Source of the DNA: Bacteroidales bacterium
GTDB lineage: Bacteria > Bacteroidota > Bacteroidia > Bacteroidales > UBA3824
DNA length: 64,000 nucleotides
Direction: 5' to 3'
Assembly (NCBI GenBank): GCA_017417315.1
Contig: JAFPZK010000016.1
Location: 145,869 to 209,868, forward strand
In this document: positions 33,843 through 43,478 of the stretch, piece by piece
Numbering within the stretch: the first letter of the stretch is position 1
Layout of the letters: each line of letters opens with the position of its first letter
The notes under the pieces: generated by a model
The model's input: the letters and a program-made list of their open reading frames with translations, nothing else
What the model was told of the DNA's origin: nothing
The model's database searches: none
Position numbers and translations under genes: made by a program

Positions 33843-34013
33843 ATGTCAAATGCAGTTATAGTTTTTACCGTTGCGGCTATAAGCACGGTTTTATGGGTTA
33901 TTTCGCTTTTCGTAAGACGAAAAAACTCCAAATTAGGTGTCATTTTGTCGTGGACGGCGTTGATTTTGATGGCAATCTCAATTATCCTTTATCAGGTTTT
34001 AAAGGATAAATGA
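33843..34013 (+). CDS. small two-helix membrane protein
   Basis: 56 residues: hydrophobic helix VIVFTVAAISTVLWVISLFV, basic turn RRKNSK, second helix LGVILSWTALILMAISIILY, charged end. Below common ORF cut-offs, but it has an exact promoter box 21 bp upstream, and its stop abuts the stop of the convergent AlkD-like gene. Basic turn between the helices suggests both ends face the periplasm. Function unknown. Confidence 0.7.
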   Translation: MSNAVIVFTVAAISTVLWVISLFVRRKNSKLGVILSWTALILMAISIILYQVLKDK

Positions 34014-34763
34014 TTATTTTTCAAGCCAATATTTCCGCTCTTTTTCGTCAAATTTTTCGATGGCATAGCGGAGAGATGTCCGTGAAATACGGCTGTAATT
34101 GTCTTCCAAAAACTCTCTTAACAAATCGTAAGAGCAGTTTTTGCCGACTTCCCTTAACATCCAACCGACGGCTTTCTGCATTAAATCGTGCTTGTCAGAA
34201 AGATGAATAAGAGCGTATTTTAAGGCAATGTCAGGACGGTTTTGTCGTGAAGTCCACCAAGAAAAAACCATCGAAATACGCCTTTGCCATAGGTTTTTGC
34301 TATGAGCCAAATTATCGACGATTTGTGTTTTTTCGTCATCGGTAATCATGGATTTTTCCAAAAACCATTTGCCAAGAAGTTTCGGCGCGGACATGTCAAC
34401 TAAATCCCAATTGTTGGCAAATTCTGAATTTTTTAAGTAAACGCGGATAATTTCATCACGTTTCAGCATTTTGTCAACAGGGTTTTTCTCTTTTATTTTG
34501 GCGTATTTTTCTACCAACATCAAAAATCCGCATAAGCGTATTTCGTGAAAAGTATTTTTTATAAGCGTTTCGGCTTCTTCGAGAGAAGTTTCTTTATAAT
34601 ATTTTTTGACGATTTCGCGGGTTTGAGGACAACGCAAACCTAAAAATTCATCGCCTTCGCCGTATTCGCCTTTGCCCGTTTTGAAAAACCGCATTAAATT
34701 TTTTCTTTGAACCTCGTCTTTCAAGGCGGTCATTTCCGAGATGATTTTTTCTGCCGTGTTCAT
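34014..34763 (-). CDS. AlkD-like DNA alkylation repair protein
   Basis: 249 residues from the ATG at 34763, the first in agreement with the family start (NTAEKIISEMTALKDE); an open extension to 34877 overlaps the upstream gene and was discarded. All-helical ALK/HEAT repeats with FFKTGKGEYGEGDEFLG, NNWDLVDMSAPKLLGKW, and LWQRRISMVFSWW. AlkD-type glycosylases remove alkylated purines. It follows the M16-like gene by 7 bp, so they share an mRNA, although no functional link is obvious. Confidence 0.88.
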   Translation of the reverse strand: MNTAEKIISEMTALKDEVQRKNLMRFFKTGKGEYGEGDEFLGLRCPQTREIVKKYYKETSLEEAETLIKNTFHEIRLCGFLMLVEKYAKIKEKNPVDKMLKRDEIIRVYLKNSEFANNWDLVDMSAPKLLGKWFLEKSMITDDEKTQIVDNLAHSKNLWQRRISMVFSWWTSRQNRPDIALKYALIHLSDKHDLMQKAVGWMLREVGKNCSYDLLREFLEDNYSRISRTSLRYAIEKFDEKERKYWLEK

Positions 34764-34770
34764 GGTAAGA

Positions 34771-36723
34771 TTATTTATTTTTTTTCTTTTTTCCGGTTTG
34801 TCCGACAATAAAATCGCTTTTTTTGACGGGAGTGGAAAAATCGTATACCGAAAAATTAATTTCAGTCTCCGTTTCAAAAGTTTTTTCCGTTATTTTTTGC
34901 GGCAAAAGATATTTGCCGTTTTCTGCATATTCGTAAAAAATTTTCTTTAACGCGTATCCGTGGTCGTCCAAAATTTCCGTTTTTTCTTTTAAACCGTTTT
35001 CTAAATTATAATAAGAGTATGATTTTTTGTGATTTAAGTCTGTTGTTTCGATTTTGAAAAAACCCGATTGAAAGGTTTTGTAGTCGCATGCCAAGCGTGA
35101 TTTTATACCGAGGGTTTCAGAATATGCTTCGAACGGAAAATATGCTTTTTGTTTCAAGACGTGAAAGCGCGAGGAATCAACGGTTTCCATACCGTAGAGT
35201 TTTGTGGAGTCAAAAGCGTTGAGACCGTTAAAAACCTCTTTGTAATGAAAAACTTTTGAACTGTCGGTATGGATAATAAAATTTTTCAATAGGTACATAT
35301 TGGGCAGTTTGCGCAAAATTTTTCCTTCTGCGGCGTATTCAGCATCGGTTTTAGTGTATTTGTAACGGGAAGAAAACTTTGCTGAAAAAAACTTCGGCGG
35401 CTCGTTTAAGCCCGTTGCTTTCAAATACTTATCAAAAATAGTTTGAGGTGAAAAACCTTTTTCAAACACAAAAAAAGTATTGTCTTCAAAGTCTACAATA
35501 TCTAATTCGCGCTCGCCGGTCAATGCCAAAACCGCGCAATGTATTTTCTGCTGATTGCCGTTGAAAACGAAAACATTACAGCCGTTTTTGTTTATGAGTT
35601 TTATGAAATTTTGTTCTTCGGTTTCTGTTACGGCGTTGACGTTTTTAGCAAAATTAGTAAAATAATTGTTCTCAAATTTATACAAAATAAGTGTTGAGGC
35701 TAATTCCGTTGCAAAATCGGGTTCTGAAAGTTTTTTCTCGAATTCGTTAACGATTTCAGTTTTAGCATTTTGCAAAAGCGTTGAAATTTTAAAATCTGCA
35801 TTTCTGACCCCTAAAATTCCCGTTGCAAAATCTTGTAAACCGTTTTCTGATTGCGTGCAATCTAAGGAATAAATATCGTAATTGTATGTTGAAAAATCTT
35901 TCGCCGAATTTGAATAATTCCCGTACAAAATCCTTTGTAACAGTTTGTTAAGGATATAATTTTTCGGGGTTTTCTGACACGTAAAATAATTTCTGAATGA
36001 GCAGGCTACATCAGAAAGTATTGTATCGTTGATAAAAAATACAATATCCTTTGCTTTTATATCAGCCGTAACGGGTTTTACGGGCGGCGACTTTTTTTCT
36101 GCGTTGCCGAAATATTTTTGTGCAAGAGAGTCAATGTCTGAGGGTTGCATGTCAGAAAGAATGGTTAGCAGACATCTTTCGGGCGAAAAACAAAAATTTT
36201 TATAGTTTTTGTAATCGCTTTCGTAAACTGAGTTCATAAAATCTGCTGGTAAAGTCGTCGTGCCGATTTTTTGATTAGCAAAATTTGAAGTTTTTTTGTA
36301 CGGTTTTGCATTTTCGGCTTTAAGAAAATTAGACCGCCTCTCTTTATATTCGTTGAAACTTACGCTGTTGAACTTTTCTGTGTAAATTACTCCTGACAAA
36401 AATTCCATCAGAGAGTCCAAAGCCTGATGGTGGCTTATTAAGTTTTTTACGATTATCTCGTTTGAAATCAAGTCAGAGCCGGTCATTGAGGCTACGACTT
36501 GTTTTATCCCCTGCACGTTTTTCTCGTCAATGTCAGCAACGTTAACCGTCAGGCGGCAATTGCAATGCTTAAACTCCTCAGAGGTTATAATCTGAACCTT
36601 AAAACCGTTAGGTAAGGTGATAACTTTATAGTTTTCAATGTCTTGCAGAATTTTTGCAGTATTTTGTGCATTAACTCCCAAACAAAAAAACACTATTATA
36701 TATAAGGTGATTATCTTTTTCAT
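34771..36723 (-). CDS. M16 peptidase-like exported protein without zinc motif
   Basis: 650 residues from the ATG at 36723, with signal peptide MKKIITLYIIVFFCLGVNAQ. The N-terminal half follows the M16 (insulinase/pitrilysin) order: ITLPNGFKVQI, then the place of HxxEH reads QVVAS, so zinc binding is lost. A second M16-like half about 215-440 contains the usual KKLSEPDFA-type helix. The last 200 residues form a beta-rich region (KTFQSGFFKIETTDLNHKKS) seen behind M16 proteins in this phylum. Probably a non-catalytic partner or chaperone in the periplasm. Family call is moderate. Confidence 0.6.
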   Translation of the reverse strand: MKKIITLYIIVFFCLGVNAQNTAKILQDIENYKVITLPNGFKVQIITSEEFKHCNCRLTVNVADIDEKNVQGIKQVVASMTGSDLISNEIIVKNLISHHQALDSLMEFLSGVIYTEKFNSVSFNEYKERRSNFLKAENAKPYKKTSNFANQKIGTTTLPADFMNSVYESDYKNYKNFCFSPERCLLTILSDMQPSDIDSLAQKYFGNAEKKSPPVKPVTADIKAKDIVFFINDTILSDVACSFRNYFTCQKTPKNYILNKLLQRILYGNYSNSAKDFSTYNYDIYSLDCTQSENGLQDFATGILGVRNADFKISTLLQNAKTEIVNEFEKKLSEPDFATELASTLILYKFENNYFTNFAKNVNAVTETEEQNFIKLINKNGCNVFVFNGNQQKIHCAVLALTGERELDIVDFEDNTFFVFEKGFSPQTIFDKYLKATGLNEPPKFFSAKFSSRYKYTKTDAEYAAEGKILRKLPNMYLLKNFIIHTDSSKVFHYKEVFNGLNAFDSTKLYGMETVDSSRFHVLKQKAYFPFEAYSETLGIKSRLACDYKTFQSGFFKIETTDLNHKKSYSYYNLENGLKEKTEILDDHGYALKKIFYEYAENGKYLLPQKITEKTFETETEINFSVYDFSTPVKKSDFIVGQTGKKKKNK

Positions 36724-36773
36724 AACAAAAAAATTTCGGGCGTAAATATACGGACTTTTTTTCAAATATAAAA

Positions 36774-36804
36774 GCCGTTGTCTTTTAAAAAAAAGAGCAA
36801 CGGC
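36774..36804. repeat. hairpin between divergent genes
   Basis: GCCGTTG TCTTTT (36774-36786) pairs with AAAAGA and CAACGGC (36791-36804) with one bulge. It lies just upstream of a minus-strand -7 box TATATTTG (36763-36770) of the M16-like gene, where a -33 box or operator would sit. Confidence 0.5.
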
Positions 36805-36885
36805 CTACAACCAAGTATAGTCGAGTTATAATAGTAATAACAAATTAAAAAATGTTAAGACGGTCGGTTGTATTATAAAAAACAG

Positions 36886-36893
36886 TATCTTTG
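36886..36893 (+). promoter_or_regulatory. -7 promoter element of lpxB
   Basis: TATCTTTG, exact consensus, with TTG at 36868-36870; 38 bp upstream of the lpxB start. Confidence 0.6.
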
Positions 36894-36931
36894 TTTTACG
36901 AAACTTAAAAATACAATTATCGTTCCAATTT

Positions 36932-38044
36932 ATGAAATATTTTATAATAGCGGGAGAGGCTTCGGGCGATTTGCATGCGGCTAATTTGATGAAACAATTG
37001 AAAATTGTTGATTCAGAGGCTGATTTTATGTTTTTCGGCGGGGATTTGATGCTAAAACAAGGCGGAAAAATGCTTGTTCATTACCGCGATACGGCATATA
37101 TGGGCGTTACGGAGGTTTTGGCAAATTGGAAAAAAATTAGGAAAAATTTTCAGGTTTGTTACAAAAATCTTCTTGAATATTCGCCCGATGCGGTGGTTTT
37201 TGTTGACTATCCGGGCTTTAATTTAAAAGTCGCGAAGTTTGCTAAACAGCACGGTTTCAAGACGTTTTATTATATTTCGCCGAAAATTTGGGCTTGGAAA
37301 AAACGCCGCGCTTACACTATTAAAAAATATATCGACAAAATGTTTGCGATTTTCCCTTTTGAAAAAGACTTTTATAAACAATTCGGTTATGAGGTCGAAT
37401 ACGTGGGAAATCCGCTCGTAGACGCAATGCAAGATTGTCAACTGCTTGAAAATAAAAGTTTTATAGGAAAATACGGATTGTCTGAAAAGCCGAAAATTGC
37501 TTTCGTGCCGGGCAGCAGAAAAAACGAAATTCAAAAACTTTTGCCGGAAATGATGAAAATTATTTCCGCTTTTAACGGAGAATACGAATTTTTGGTTTGC
37601 GGTGCACCCGGAATTGATAAAGATTTTTATAACGGTTTTTTGAACGAAAATGCGAAAATAATTTTTTCTGATACTTATAACGTAGTAAAAAATTCTGTTG
37701 TGGCGGTTGTTACCTCCGGGACGGCGACATTAGAAACCGCATTTTTGGGAACACCTCAGGTTGTGGTTTATAAGTTGAACACCATCAGTTACATAGCGGC
37801 AGAATTATTGGTGAAGATAAAATATTTTTCGCTCGTTAACATAATTTCGGGCAAGGAAGTTGTAAAAGAACTTTTACAAACAAAACTCTCGGAAGATATA
37901 AAAAAAGAGGTAATTAAAATTCTCGGCGATAAGGATTACAGAGACAAAATGTTGGAAGAGTATCAGGAGATTAAAAAGATTTCGGGCGACGGTACGGCTT
38001 CTAAGAAAACCGCCGAAATAATTTTCAACGAAATTAAACACTAA
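36932..38044 (+). CDS. lpxB: lipid-A-disaccharide synthase
   Basis: 370 residues. Condenses UDP-2,3-diacylglucosamine with lipid X to the lipid A disaccharide at the inner membrane. Family marks: IAGEASGDLHAANL at the N-terminus, FVDYPGFNLKVAKFAKQHG, YYISPKIWAWKKRRAYTIKK, VGNPLVDAM, FVPGSRKNEIQKLLPEM, VTSGTATLETAFLGTPQVVV. Full length. Followed at 4 bp by a coiled-coil membrane protein gene, an unusual partner. Confidence 0.96.
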   Translation: MKYFIIAGEASGDLHAANLMKQLKIVDSEADFMFFGGDLMLKQGGKMLVHYRDTAYMGVTEVLANWKKIRKNFQVCYKNLLEYSPDAVVFVDYPGFNLKVAKFAKQHGFKTFYYISPKIWAWKKRRAYTIKKYIDKMFAIFPFEKDFYKQFGYEVEYVGNPLVDAMQDCQLLENKSFIGKYGLSEKPKIAFVPGSRKNEIQKLLPEMMKIISAFNGEYEFLVCGAPGIDKDFYNGFLNENAKIIFSDTYNVVKNSVVAVVTSGTATLETAFLGTPQVVVYKLNTISYIAAELLVKIKYFSLVNIISGKEVVKELLQTKLSEDIKKEVIKILGDKDYRDKMLEEYQEIKKISGDGTASKKTAEIIFNEIKH

Positions 38045-38048
38045 AAAA

Positions 38049-39023
38049 ATGGCAGAAAAAACTGAAATAAAACAGCAGAAAAAATCCTACTTTCAGAAAA
38101 AGGAAGGCAAAACGGCGGGCGTTTTTATCGGGGCTTCCGTTGCGGCGGTTGCGATTTTTCATCGTCCGATAATTGATTTTTTTACCAAGATTTGGCAAGA
38201 TATGCAAACCTCGCTCTCTGATACTGTTATCGGATTCGGAGTACTCGGTCTGTTGGTTTTTATTGCCACTGACAAGAGGGCAAGAAAGTTGGTTTCATAC
38301 GGTTTTAAATCGTTAATGCGCTGGATAACAAGTTGGTTTACGGAACTTGACCCGATAAAAATTCTTGAAAGTTACGTGGAGGAGTTGGACAAAAACTTTA
38401 AACTTCTTGGCGACAATATTGCAAAACTCCGTTCTAATATTGCCAAACTAAGAGACACGATTAATACTAACAACCGCGAAATTACAAAGTCGGTAAAACT
38501 TATTGAGGAGGCAAAACGTCAAAACCGTCAGGAAGTTATCGCTGTCAACTCCAATCAAATAGGAAGACTGAAAGCCTTGAATCAAAAATACGGAGCAATG
38601 GTCGGCAAAATGGAAGATTTGAACAACGTGCTTATAAAAATGCACTCGTATTCGTCCTATAAACTCACCGACACAAAAAACGAAATCCGAATGAAGAAGC
38701 AGGAATTTTCTGCAATTTCGAGCGGATATTCTGCAATGAGGAATGCTCAAAATATTCTTGAAGGCGATTATGCCCGCAACGAAAGATACGAGGCAGCAAC
38801 CGAGGCTTTGGCTCAGGATTTAAGCGTTAAAATTGCCGAAATGGATAATTTTATGGAACTTTCATCGTCGATTTTCGAAGAAATGGACCTTCAAAACAGC
38901 ATTTATCAGGCGGAAGGAATGAAAATGTTTGACGAAATCACTTCAAAAGGTCAGGCGATTTTGGACAAACTCGACACTCAAAGCGAAAACGATTCATACT
39001 TTATAAAAAAGAAAAATTTATAA
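38049..39023 (+). CDS. coiled-coil inner membrane protein
   Basis: 324 residues. Two hydrophobic segments near the N-terminus (TAGVFIGASVAAVAIF and IGFGVLGLLVFIA), then a long predicted coiled coil from about 110 to 300 (KNFKLLGDNIAKLRSNIAKL, continuing with heptads). The helical part recalls PspA-like proteins, but no family is certain. Directly behind lpxB and followed by a 35-codon ORF, suggesting an envelope role. Confidence 0.7.
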   Translation: MAEKTEIKQQKKSYFQKKEGKTAGVFIGASVAAVAIFHRPIIDFFTKIWQDMQTSLSDTVIGFGVLGLLVFIATDKRARKLVSYGFKSLMRWITSWFTELDPIKILESYVEELDKNFKLLGDNIAKLRSNIAKLRDTINTNNREITKSVKLIEEAKRQNRQEVIAVNSNQIGRLKALNQKYGAMVGKMEDLNNVLIKMHSYSSYKLTDTKNEIRMKKQEFSAISSGYSAMRNAQNILEGDYARNERYEAATEALAQDLSVKIAEMDNFMELSSSIFEEMDLQNSIYQAEGMKMFDEITSKGQAILDKLDTQSENDSYFIKKKNL

Positions 39024-39037
39024 AAAAAAAACAAATT

Positions 39038-39145
39038 ATGAAAAAACAAAAACAAATGCCGCTGCTACTTAAACTTTTGATTTTCGTTATAGTTTTCGCG
39101 GCAATCGGTTTTTTATATTTTACTCTGAAACAAAATAACTTTTAA
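39038..39145 (+). CDS. possible single-helix membrane peptide
   Basis: 35 residues: basic start MKKQKQMP, one helix LLLKLLIFVIVFAAIGFLYF, short polar end. 14 bp after the coiled-coil gene and in the same direction, so translation from the same mRNA is plausible. It overlaps the 3' end of the convergent glycerate kinase by 26 bp, which lowers confidence. Confidence 0.45.
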   Translation: MKKQKQMPLLLKLLIFVIVFAAIGFLYFTLKQNNF

Positions 39146-40226
39146 GAACTTCAAAAATTCTGTCCTTTGTGTTGTCTTTTGTTGACTTTAAGGGCAGAAT
39201 TTTTACGTTTTGTAGTTGCGGCAAATTTTCTTCCTTTTCTCCGCAGACTATAAGACATTCTACGCCCGCTTTTTGACACCGTGAAATGATGTTTCCCGTA
39301 ATTTTGCCGCTAAGCGACTGCGTATCAAATTTTCCTTCGCCGGTAATTACCAACGACGAGTTTTTTAAGGCTTCATCGAAATTAAGATTTTCTAAAACGA
39401 AATCTGCTCCGCTGATGATTTTTCCGCCTAAAAATGCAGCTATTCCGCCGCCTATTCCGCCGCCTGAGCCAGCACCTTCCATCGTCAAGATGTCAACGCC
39501 TAAGTCGTTTTTGATAATTTCTGCGATATGTTTTAGTGCGTTGTCCAAAAATTCTACCTCAACTTCTGATGCCCCTTTTTGCGGCGCGTAAACTCTTGAA
39601 GCACCTAACTTTCCGCACAGAGGATTTTTTACGTCAGTTGCAATGTCTATTTTCAAGTTTTGATAGCGGGAAAAGTTTTCCGGCTTAATAATTTTTGTAA
39701 TCTCGAAAAAGTTTTCGGGGACCGGATCTACTTCGCTACCGTTTTTGTCCAAAAACTTGAACCCCAAAGCCGAAGCACCGCCTAAAAACAAGTCGTTAGT
39801 AGAAGTCCCGCCGACACCTATTACAATACGTTTCGGTTTTCTTACTTCCAACAACCGTGAAATGTCATAACCTAAACCGAAAGAAGAAAGTTTAAGGATA
39901 TTTTTTTCGTCTTTTCTTAACTGGTTAAGCCCCAAGGTTGCCGCCGATTCTAAAACTGCCGTCGAGGTGTATATATTATAAAGGTATTTGCTTTGAACTT
40001 TTCTGTTTTTGTTAGCGGAATAACTTAAAAATTTCCAACGCGAAAAGTTGTTCTTGAACCTCAGACTTTCGATAAGTCCGTCGCCACCGTCAGAGACTTC
40101 CGTGATTTCTACTTCGGAGTCCGGAGCGTATTGTTTTACCGCACAAGAAATCATTTCACCGATTTCTTTTGATGAAAACGTCCCTTTAAACTTGTCTGAG
40201 GCGATAAGAATTTTGTTATATTGCAT
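39120..40226 (-). CDS. glxK: glycerate kinase
   Basis: 368 residues of the GlxK/GarK family: ILIASDKFKGTFSSKEIGEM at the N-terminus, EVSDGGDGLIESL, IGVGGTSTNDLFLGGASALG, TDVKNPLCGKLGASRVYAPQ, GAGSGGGIGGGIAAFLGG, ITGEGKFDTQSLSGK. Phosphorylates D-glycerate to a phosphoglycerate. Its start overlaps the stop of the CHASE/PAS-SpoIIE gene by 11 bp, so translation is probably coupled, an odd pairing of metabolism and signalling. Confidence 0.95.
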   Translation of the reverse strand: MQYNKILIASDKFKGTFSSKEIGEMISCAVKQYAPDSEVEITEVSDGGDGLIESLRFKNNFSRWKFLSYSANKNRKVQSKYLYNIYTSTAVLESAATLGLNQLRKDEKNILKLSSFGLGYDISRLLEVRKPKRIVIGVGGTSTNDLFLGGASALGFKFLDKNGSEVDPVPENFFEITKIIKPENFSRYQNLKIDIATDVKNPLCGKLGASRVYAPQKGASEVEVEFLDNALKHIAEIIKNDLGVDILTMEGAGSGGGIGGGIAAFLGGKIISGADFVLENLNFDEALKNSSLVITGEGKFDTQSLSGKITGNIISRCQKAGVECLIVCGEKEENLPQLQNVKILPLKSTKDNTKDRIFEVLKSYFVSE

Positions 40227-43200
40227 TTTCTTCGTTTATTTCACTTACTTTAATACCGAAAATCGTGATGTCGTCCGTTTGTTTACGGTCGCCTTTCCAA
40301 TCTTCGTGAACCTCGTCCAAAATTTGCTTTTGACTTTTAAGGTCTTTTGACGAAATTCTCGTCAAAAGTTGTGCAAAATCGCTTTGATAAAAACGGCGGT
40401 TTTCTATATGTCCGAACTGATCGCCGTAACCGTCGCTCGCTAAATACAGCATATCGCCTTTTTGAATTTTGAACTCGTAATTTATAAAAGCGGATTGTCT
40501 TGGGTGTGCGCCTATCGGACAACGTACCGCTTCAAGTTTTATAAGTTCGTTGTTCCGGCATATATATAAAGGCAGGTTTGCTCCCGAATAAATGATTTTG
40601 TCTGAATTGAACTCCTTGAAAATCATACATATATCAAAACTTTCCCTTTCAACCATCGAATTACTGAACGTAGAAATCACTCTGCGTCTCAACTCTTCCA
40701 AAACGTCGGCGGGCGTATGTTTCCAAATTGTCATGCCGAAAATATCGTTCAAAAGGCTTATTGCCATAACGCTCATTAACGCGCCGGGCGTGCCGTGTCC
40801 CGTACAATCGGCAACTGCGCAAACAAGTCCGTCAGCCGTAGCAGCAGCGTAAACAAAGTCGCCGCCCACAATGTCTTTCGCCTTGGAATAAATGAAACTA
40901 TTCGGAATATAATTTTGTATGATTTCGTTTGAAGGCGTAAGCAACGCGTCCTGAATCCTCTTGGCATATTTCATTGATTCCTGAACTCCGCGTGAAGAGT
41001 TTTCAAGTTCGTATTTTTGAATGTTGGTACGGTTAAGAGCCTCTTCAAGCACTTTTTCGTAATGCTTTTGTTTGCTGATGTCAACCATAAAGCCGATGAT
41101 GCCCATGATTTTGCCTTCTTCGCCGTAGGGTACTTGCGAAACCGAATACCAATTTCTTGTGCCGTCGTAGTTTTCAAGAAAAATATCTTGATTTAAGTAA
41201 CAAATTCCCGTTTCCAAAATTTCAGAATCTTGGTTTACGATGATTGAATAATCTTTCGGCACGGAAATTTCTTCCGACTTGTAGCCCATGATTTTTTCGG
41301 GAGGAAGTCCGATACAATTTGCAAAGCCCGAATTTACGAGAATGTAACGATTGTTTTTGTCCTTCATAAAAATCTTTGCCGGAAGGGTTTCGATGAGTTT
41401 TTCCAATTGCCAAACCGTTTCTTTGAGTTTCATTTCGTAACGGTTTGCCTCCGTAACGTCTCTTGTTACGCCCAAAAATTCTTTCAAGCCGAAACTGTCG
41501 GTTATAACCGAAACTACTGATTCAAGGTCTTTTACTTCACCGTTTTTGCAATAGACGGGACATTTAAATCTGTGGTAAACCTCCGACGGAACTCCGTCTT
41601 GAACCATTTGATTGCCTTTCATAATGATTCTGTTGAGGTCTTCGCCCGGAAGAATGTCGCGGAGATTCATTTTCATAAATTCGCTTTTCGGGTAGCCCAA
41701 CATTCTTTCCTCTGAATTGCTGACATAATTGATATTCAAGGTTATGCAGTCAACTTTCCAAATCATGTCGGCGGTGTTTTCGGCAATCATGCGGTATTTT
41801 TCCTGAGAATCGGAAAGCCGTTTTAAGATTTTTTGCGTTTCGGTGATGTCGTGTGCTACGATTACGATTTCCGACGGGTAAGAGTCTTCCGGCGTTTTGA
41901 AAATCAGGCTCAGCGAAAGTTCAACGTCAACATAGTTGCCCGTATAACTTTTTACTTTGCAGATAAAACGCATTTTGCCGTTTCGTGTCAGTTCGGGATT
42001 TTCGAGCAGATTTTTCGAAAAGGCGAGTTTTATGTGCTGGTATGACGATGGTTCAAGAATTTCTGATAGTTCTTTGTCCAAAAATTCTTTTTGCGTGTAA
42101 CCCGAAAGTTCTTTTATTGCAGGACTTACGAAGACAATTTGTTTTTTGTCGTAATCATAAATTAATATAGTGTCGCTGCAATTGTCAAGAATTGCCGAAT
42201 ATGTCTTGTTGAACTCTTTCAACTCGTCTTCTGCCGTATTGCCTTTTGTAACGTCTTCAAAAACAGCAGAATATCCCGTTACGAAATTGCCTTTTTTTAT
42301 CGGAGAAAATGTTGCCGAAAGTCTTAACTGCGAGGCGTTTTTGCGTCTGCAAAATATTTCGCCTTTCCATGCTTTTCCGAGTGAAAGTCTGCGCCAGAAG
42401 TCGTAGTTAAAAATTGGTAAACCGTTTTCTGACCAGAATAAAACAGGCTGTAATTCAATGAGTTCTTGTTGAGAATACAACGTAGCGTTTTCAAAACTTT
42501 GGTTCGCATACGTGATTTTACCCATCGGGTCGGTCATGATGAAGCCCAGATAGTTTTGTGAGACAGCCTTTTCAAAAAGTTTCTGTTCGGAGTTTTCTTC
42601 CTCATGCTCCACAACGTGAATAGCGGGCAGGTTTTGGGACGTTGTTGCGGGTTTGTGCGCTTTGAAAATCAAAATCAGAATCAGCAAAACGACAACTATC
42701 AGTGTCGCAAAGAAAATTATGTTTACTTTACCGAAAATGTAATCGTAATTTTCTGAAAATAAAAAAGTTAAATAGCCGAATTTTTCGCCTGTCGGGTTTT
42801 TCAGCGCGATTGAAAGTAGGTTAGGGGCAACCTTTGCCTCCAAAGTGTCGTTGTCGAGATAGACTTTTGAACGGTGCATTCCTTTGGTGTTGAGTCTGTT
42901 GACAACTAAAAAATAAAGCGGTGTTTCCGAAAAACTTTTGTCGGTTTTTCTAAGTCTTGATACTATTGTCGTATAAACGCTGTCGCCGAGTACTTTGTTG
43001 TAAGACAAGATGTTAGCCTCATAAAACTGAGGCATAAAGAGTTTGGATTCTTGTTCTGTAAGTTCCTTAAAGTTTATTTTTCCGCCTTTTGATTTGTGAA
43101 AAATAACTTTTCCGAGACTGTCCAAAACGGCAACTCCCGAAAGGTCGTAATCGTCAATGATGTTGTAGACATTTTGTTTTATCCAATTTGAGTCTCTCTC

Positions 43201-43407
43201 TAATGTCATTTCTACAAATTCATCGTATGAGGAGTAGTCCCTGACAATATCCATAACGGTATTTTCACGGTTGCCTATCGTATATATGAGGTTCGAGCGT
43301 TCGGTTTCGTAAGCGTAGTTTTTCAAGATGTTGACGTGAAGTACAAAAAACACTATCAACACCAACGGTATTGCTAATATCGAAATTATAATTCCTATTC
43401 TGTTCAT
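40216..43407 (-). CDS. CHASE/PAS-SpoIIE serine phosphatase, membrane sensor
   Basis: 1063 residues. N-terminal helix IGIIISILAIPLVLIVFFVL, extracytoplasmic sensor of about 180 residues resembling CHASE4 (DYSSYDEFVEMTLERDSNWI), second helix IIFFATLIVVVLLILILIF, then four PAS domains (about 270-800: GFIMTDPMGKITYANQSFEN, IVFVSPAIKELSGY, NYVSNSEERMLGY, YILVNSGFANCIGL), SMKYAKRIQDALL linker and SpoIIE domain with KDIVGGDFVYAAATADG, VADCTGHGTPGALMSVMA, ASDGYGDQFGH. A multi-input phosphatase acting on an unknown partner. Upstream it has the 15-mer shared with the gene at 5332. Confidence 0.9.
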   Translation of the reverse strand: MNRIGIIISILAIPLVLIVFFVLHVNILKNYAYETERSNLIYTIGNRENTVMDIVRDYSSYDEFVEMTLERDSNWIKQNVYNIIDDYDLSGVAVLDSLGKVIFHKSKGGKINFKELTEQESKLFMPQFYEANILSYNKVLGDSVYTTIVSRLRKTDKSFSETPLYFLVVNRLNTKGMHRSKVYLDNDTLEAKVAPNLLSIALKNPTGEKFGYLTFLFSENYDYIFGKVNIIFFATLIVVVLLILILIFKAHKPATTSQNLPAIHVVEHEEENSEQKLFEKAVSQNYLGFIMTDPMGKITYANQSFENATLYSQQELIELQPVLFWSENGLPIFNYDFWRRLSLGKAWKGEIFCRRKNASQLRLSATFSPIKKGNFVTGYSAVFEDVTKGNTAEDELKEFNKTYSAILDNCSDTILIYDYDKKQIVFVSPAIKELSGYTQKEFLDKELSEILEPSSYQHIKLAFSKNLLENPELTRNGKMRFICKVKSYTGNYVDVELSLSLIFKTPEDSYPSEIVIVAHDITETQKILKRLSDSQEKYRMIAENTADMIWKVDCITLNINYVSNSEERMLGYPKSEFMKMNLRDILPGEDLNRIIMKGNQMVQDGVPSEVYHRFKCPVYCKNGEVKDLESVVSVITDSFGLKEFLGVTRDVTEANRYEMKLKETVWQLEKLIETLPAKIFMKDKNNRYILVNSGFANCIGLPPEKIMGYKSEEISVPKDYSIIVNQDSEILETGICYLNQDIFLENYDGTRNWYSVSQVPYGEEGKIMGIIGFMVDISKQKHYEKVLEEALNRTNIQKYELENSSRGVQESMKYAKRIQDALLTPSNEIIQNYIPNSFIYSKAKDIVGGDFVYAAATADGLVCAVADCTGHGTPGALMSVMAISLLNDIFGMTIWKHTPADVLEELRRRVISTFSNSMVERESFDICMIFKEFNSDKIIYSGANLPLYICRNNELIKLEAVRCPIGAHPRQSAFINYEFKIQKGDMLYLASDGYGDQFGHIENRRFYQSDFAQLLTRISSKDLKSQKQILDEVHEDWKGDRKQTDDITIFGIKVSEINEENAI

Positions 43408-43441
43408 TTAAGTTTTTTTTCAGTCGGTAAACCTTAAAAAA

Positions 43442-43456
43442 TTTCGGGTAAAGGTA
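43442..43456 (-). promoter_or_regulatory. 15-bp element shared with the TPR-SpoIIE gene at 5332
   Basis: Identical to 6992-7006; minus-strand TACCTTTACCCGAAA, starting with a -7-like box 42 bp upstream of the start at 43407. Confidence 0.5.
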
Positions 43457-43478
43457 TAAAAAATTAAAATAAAAATAC

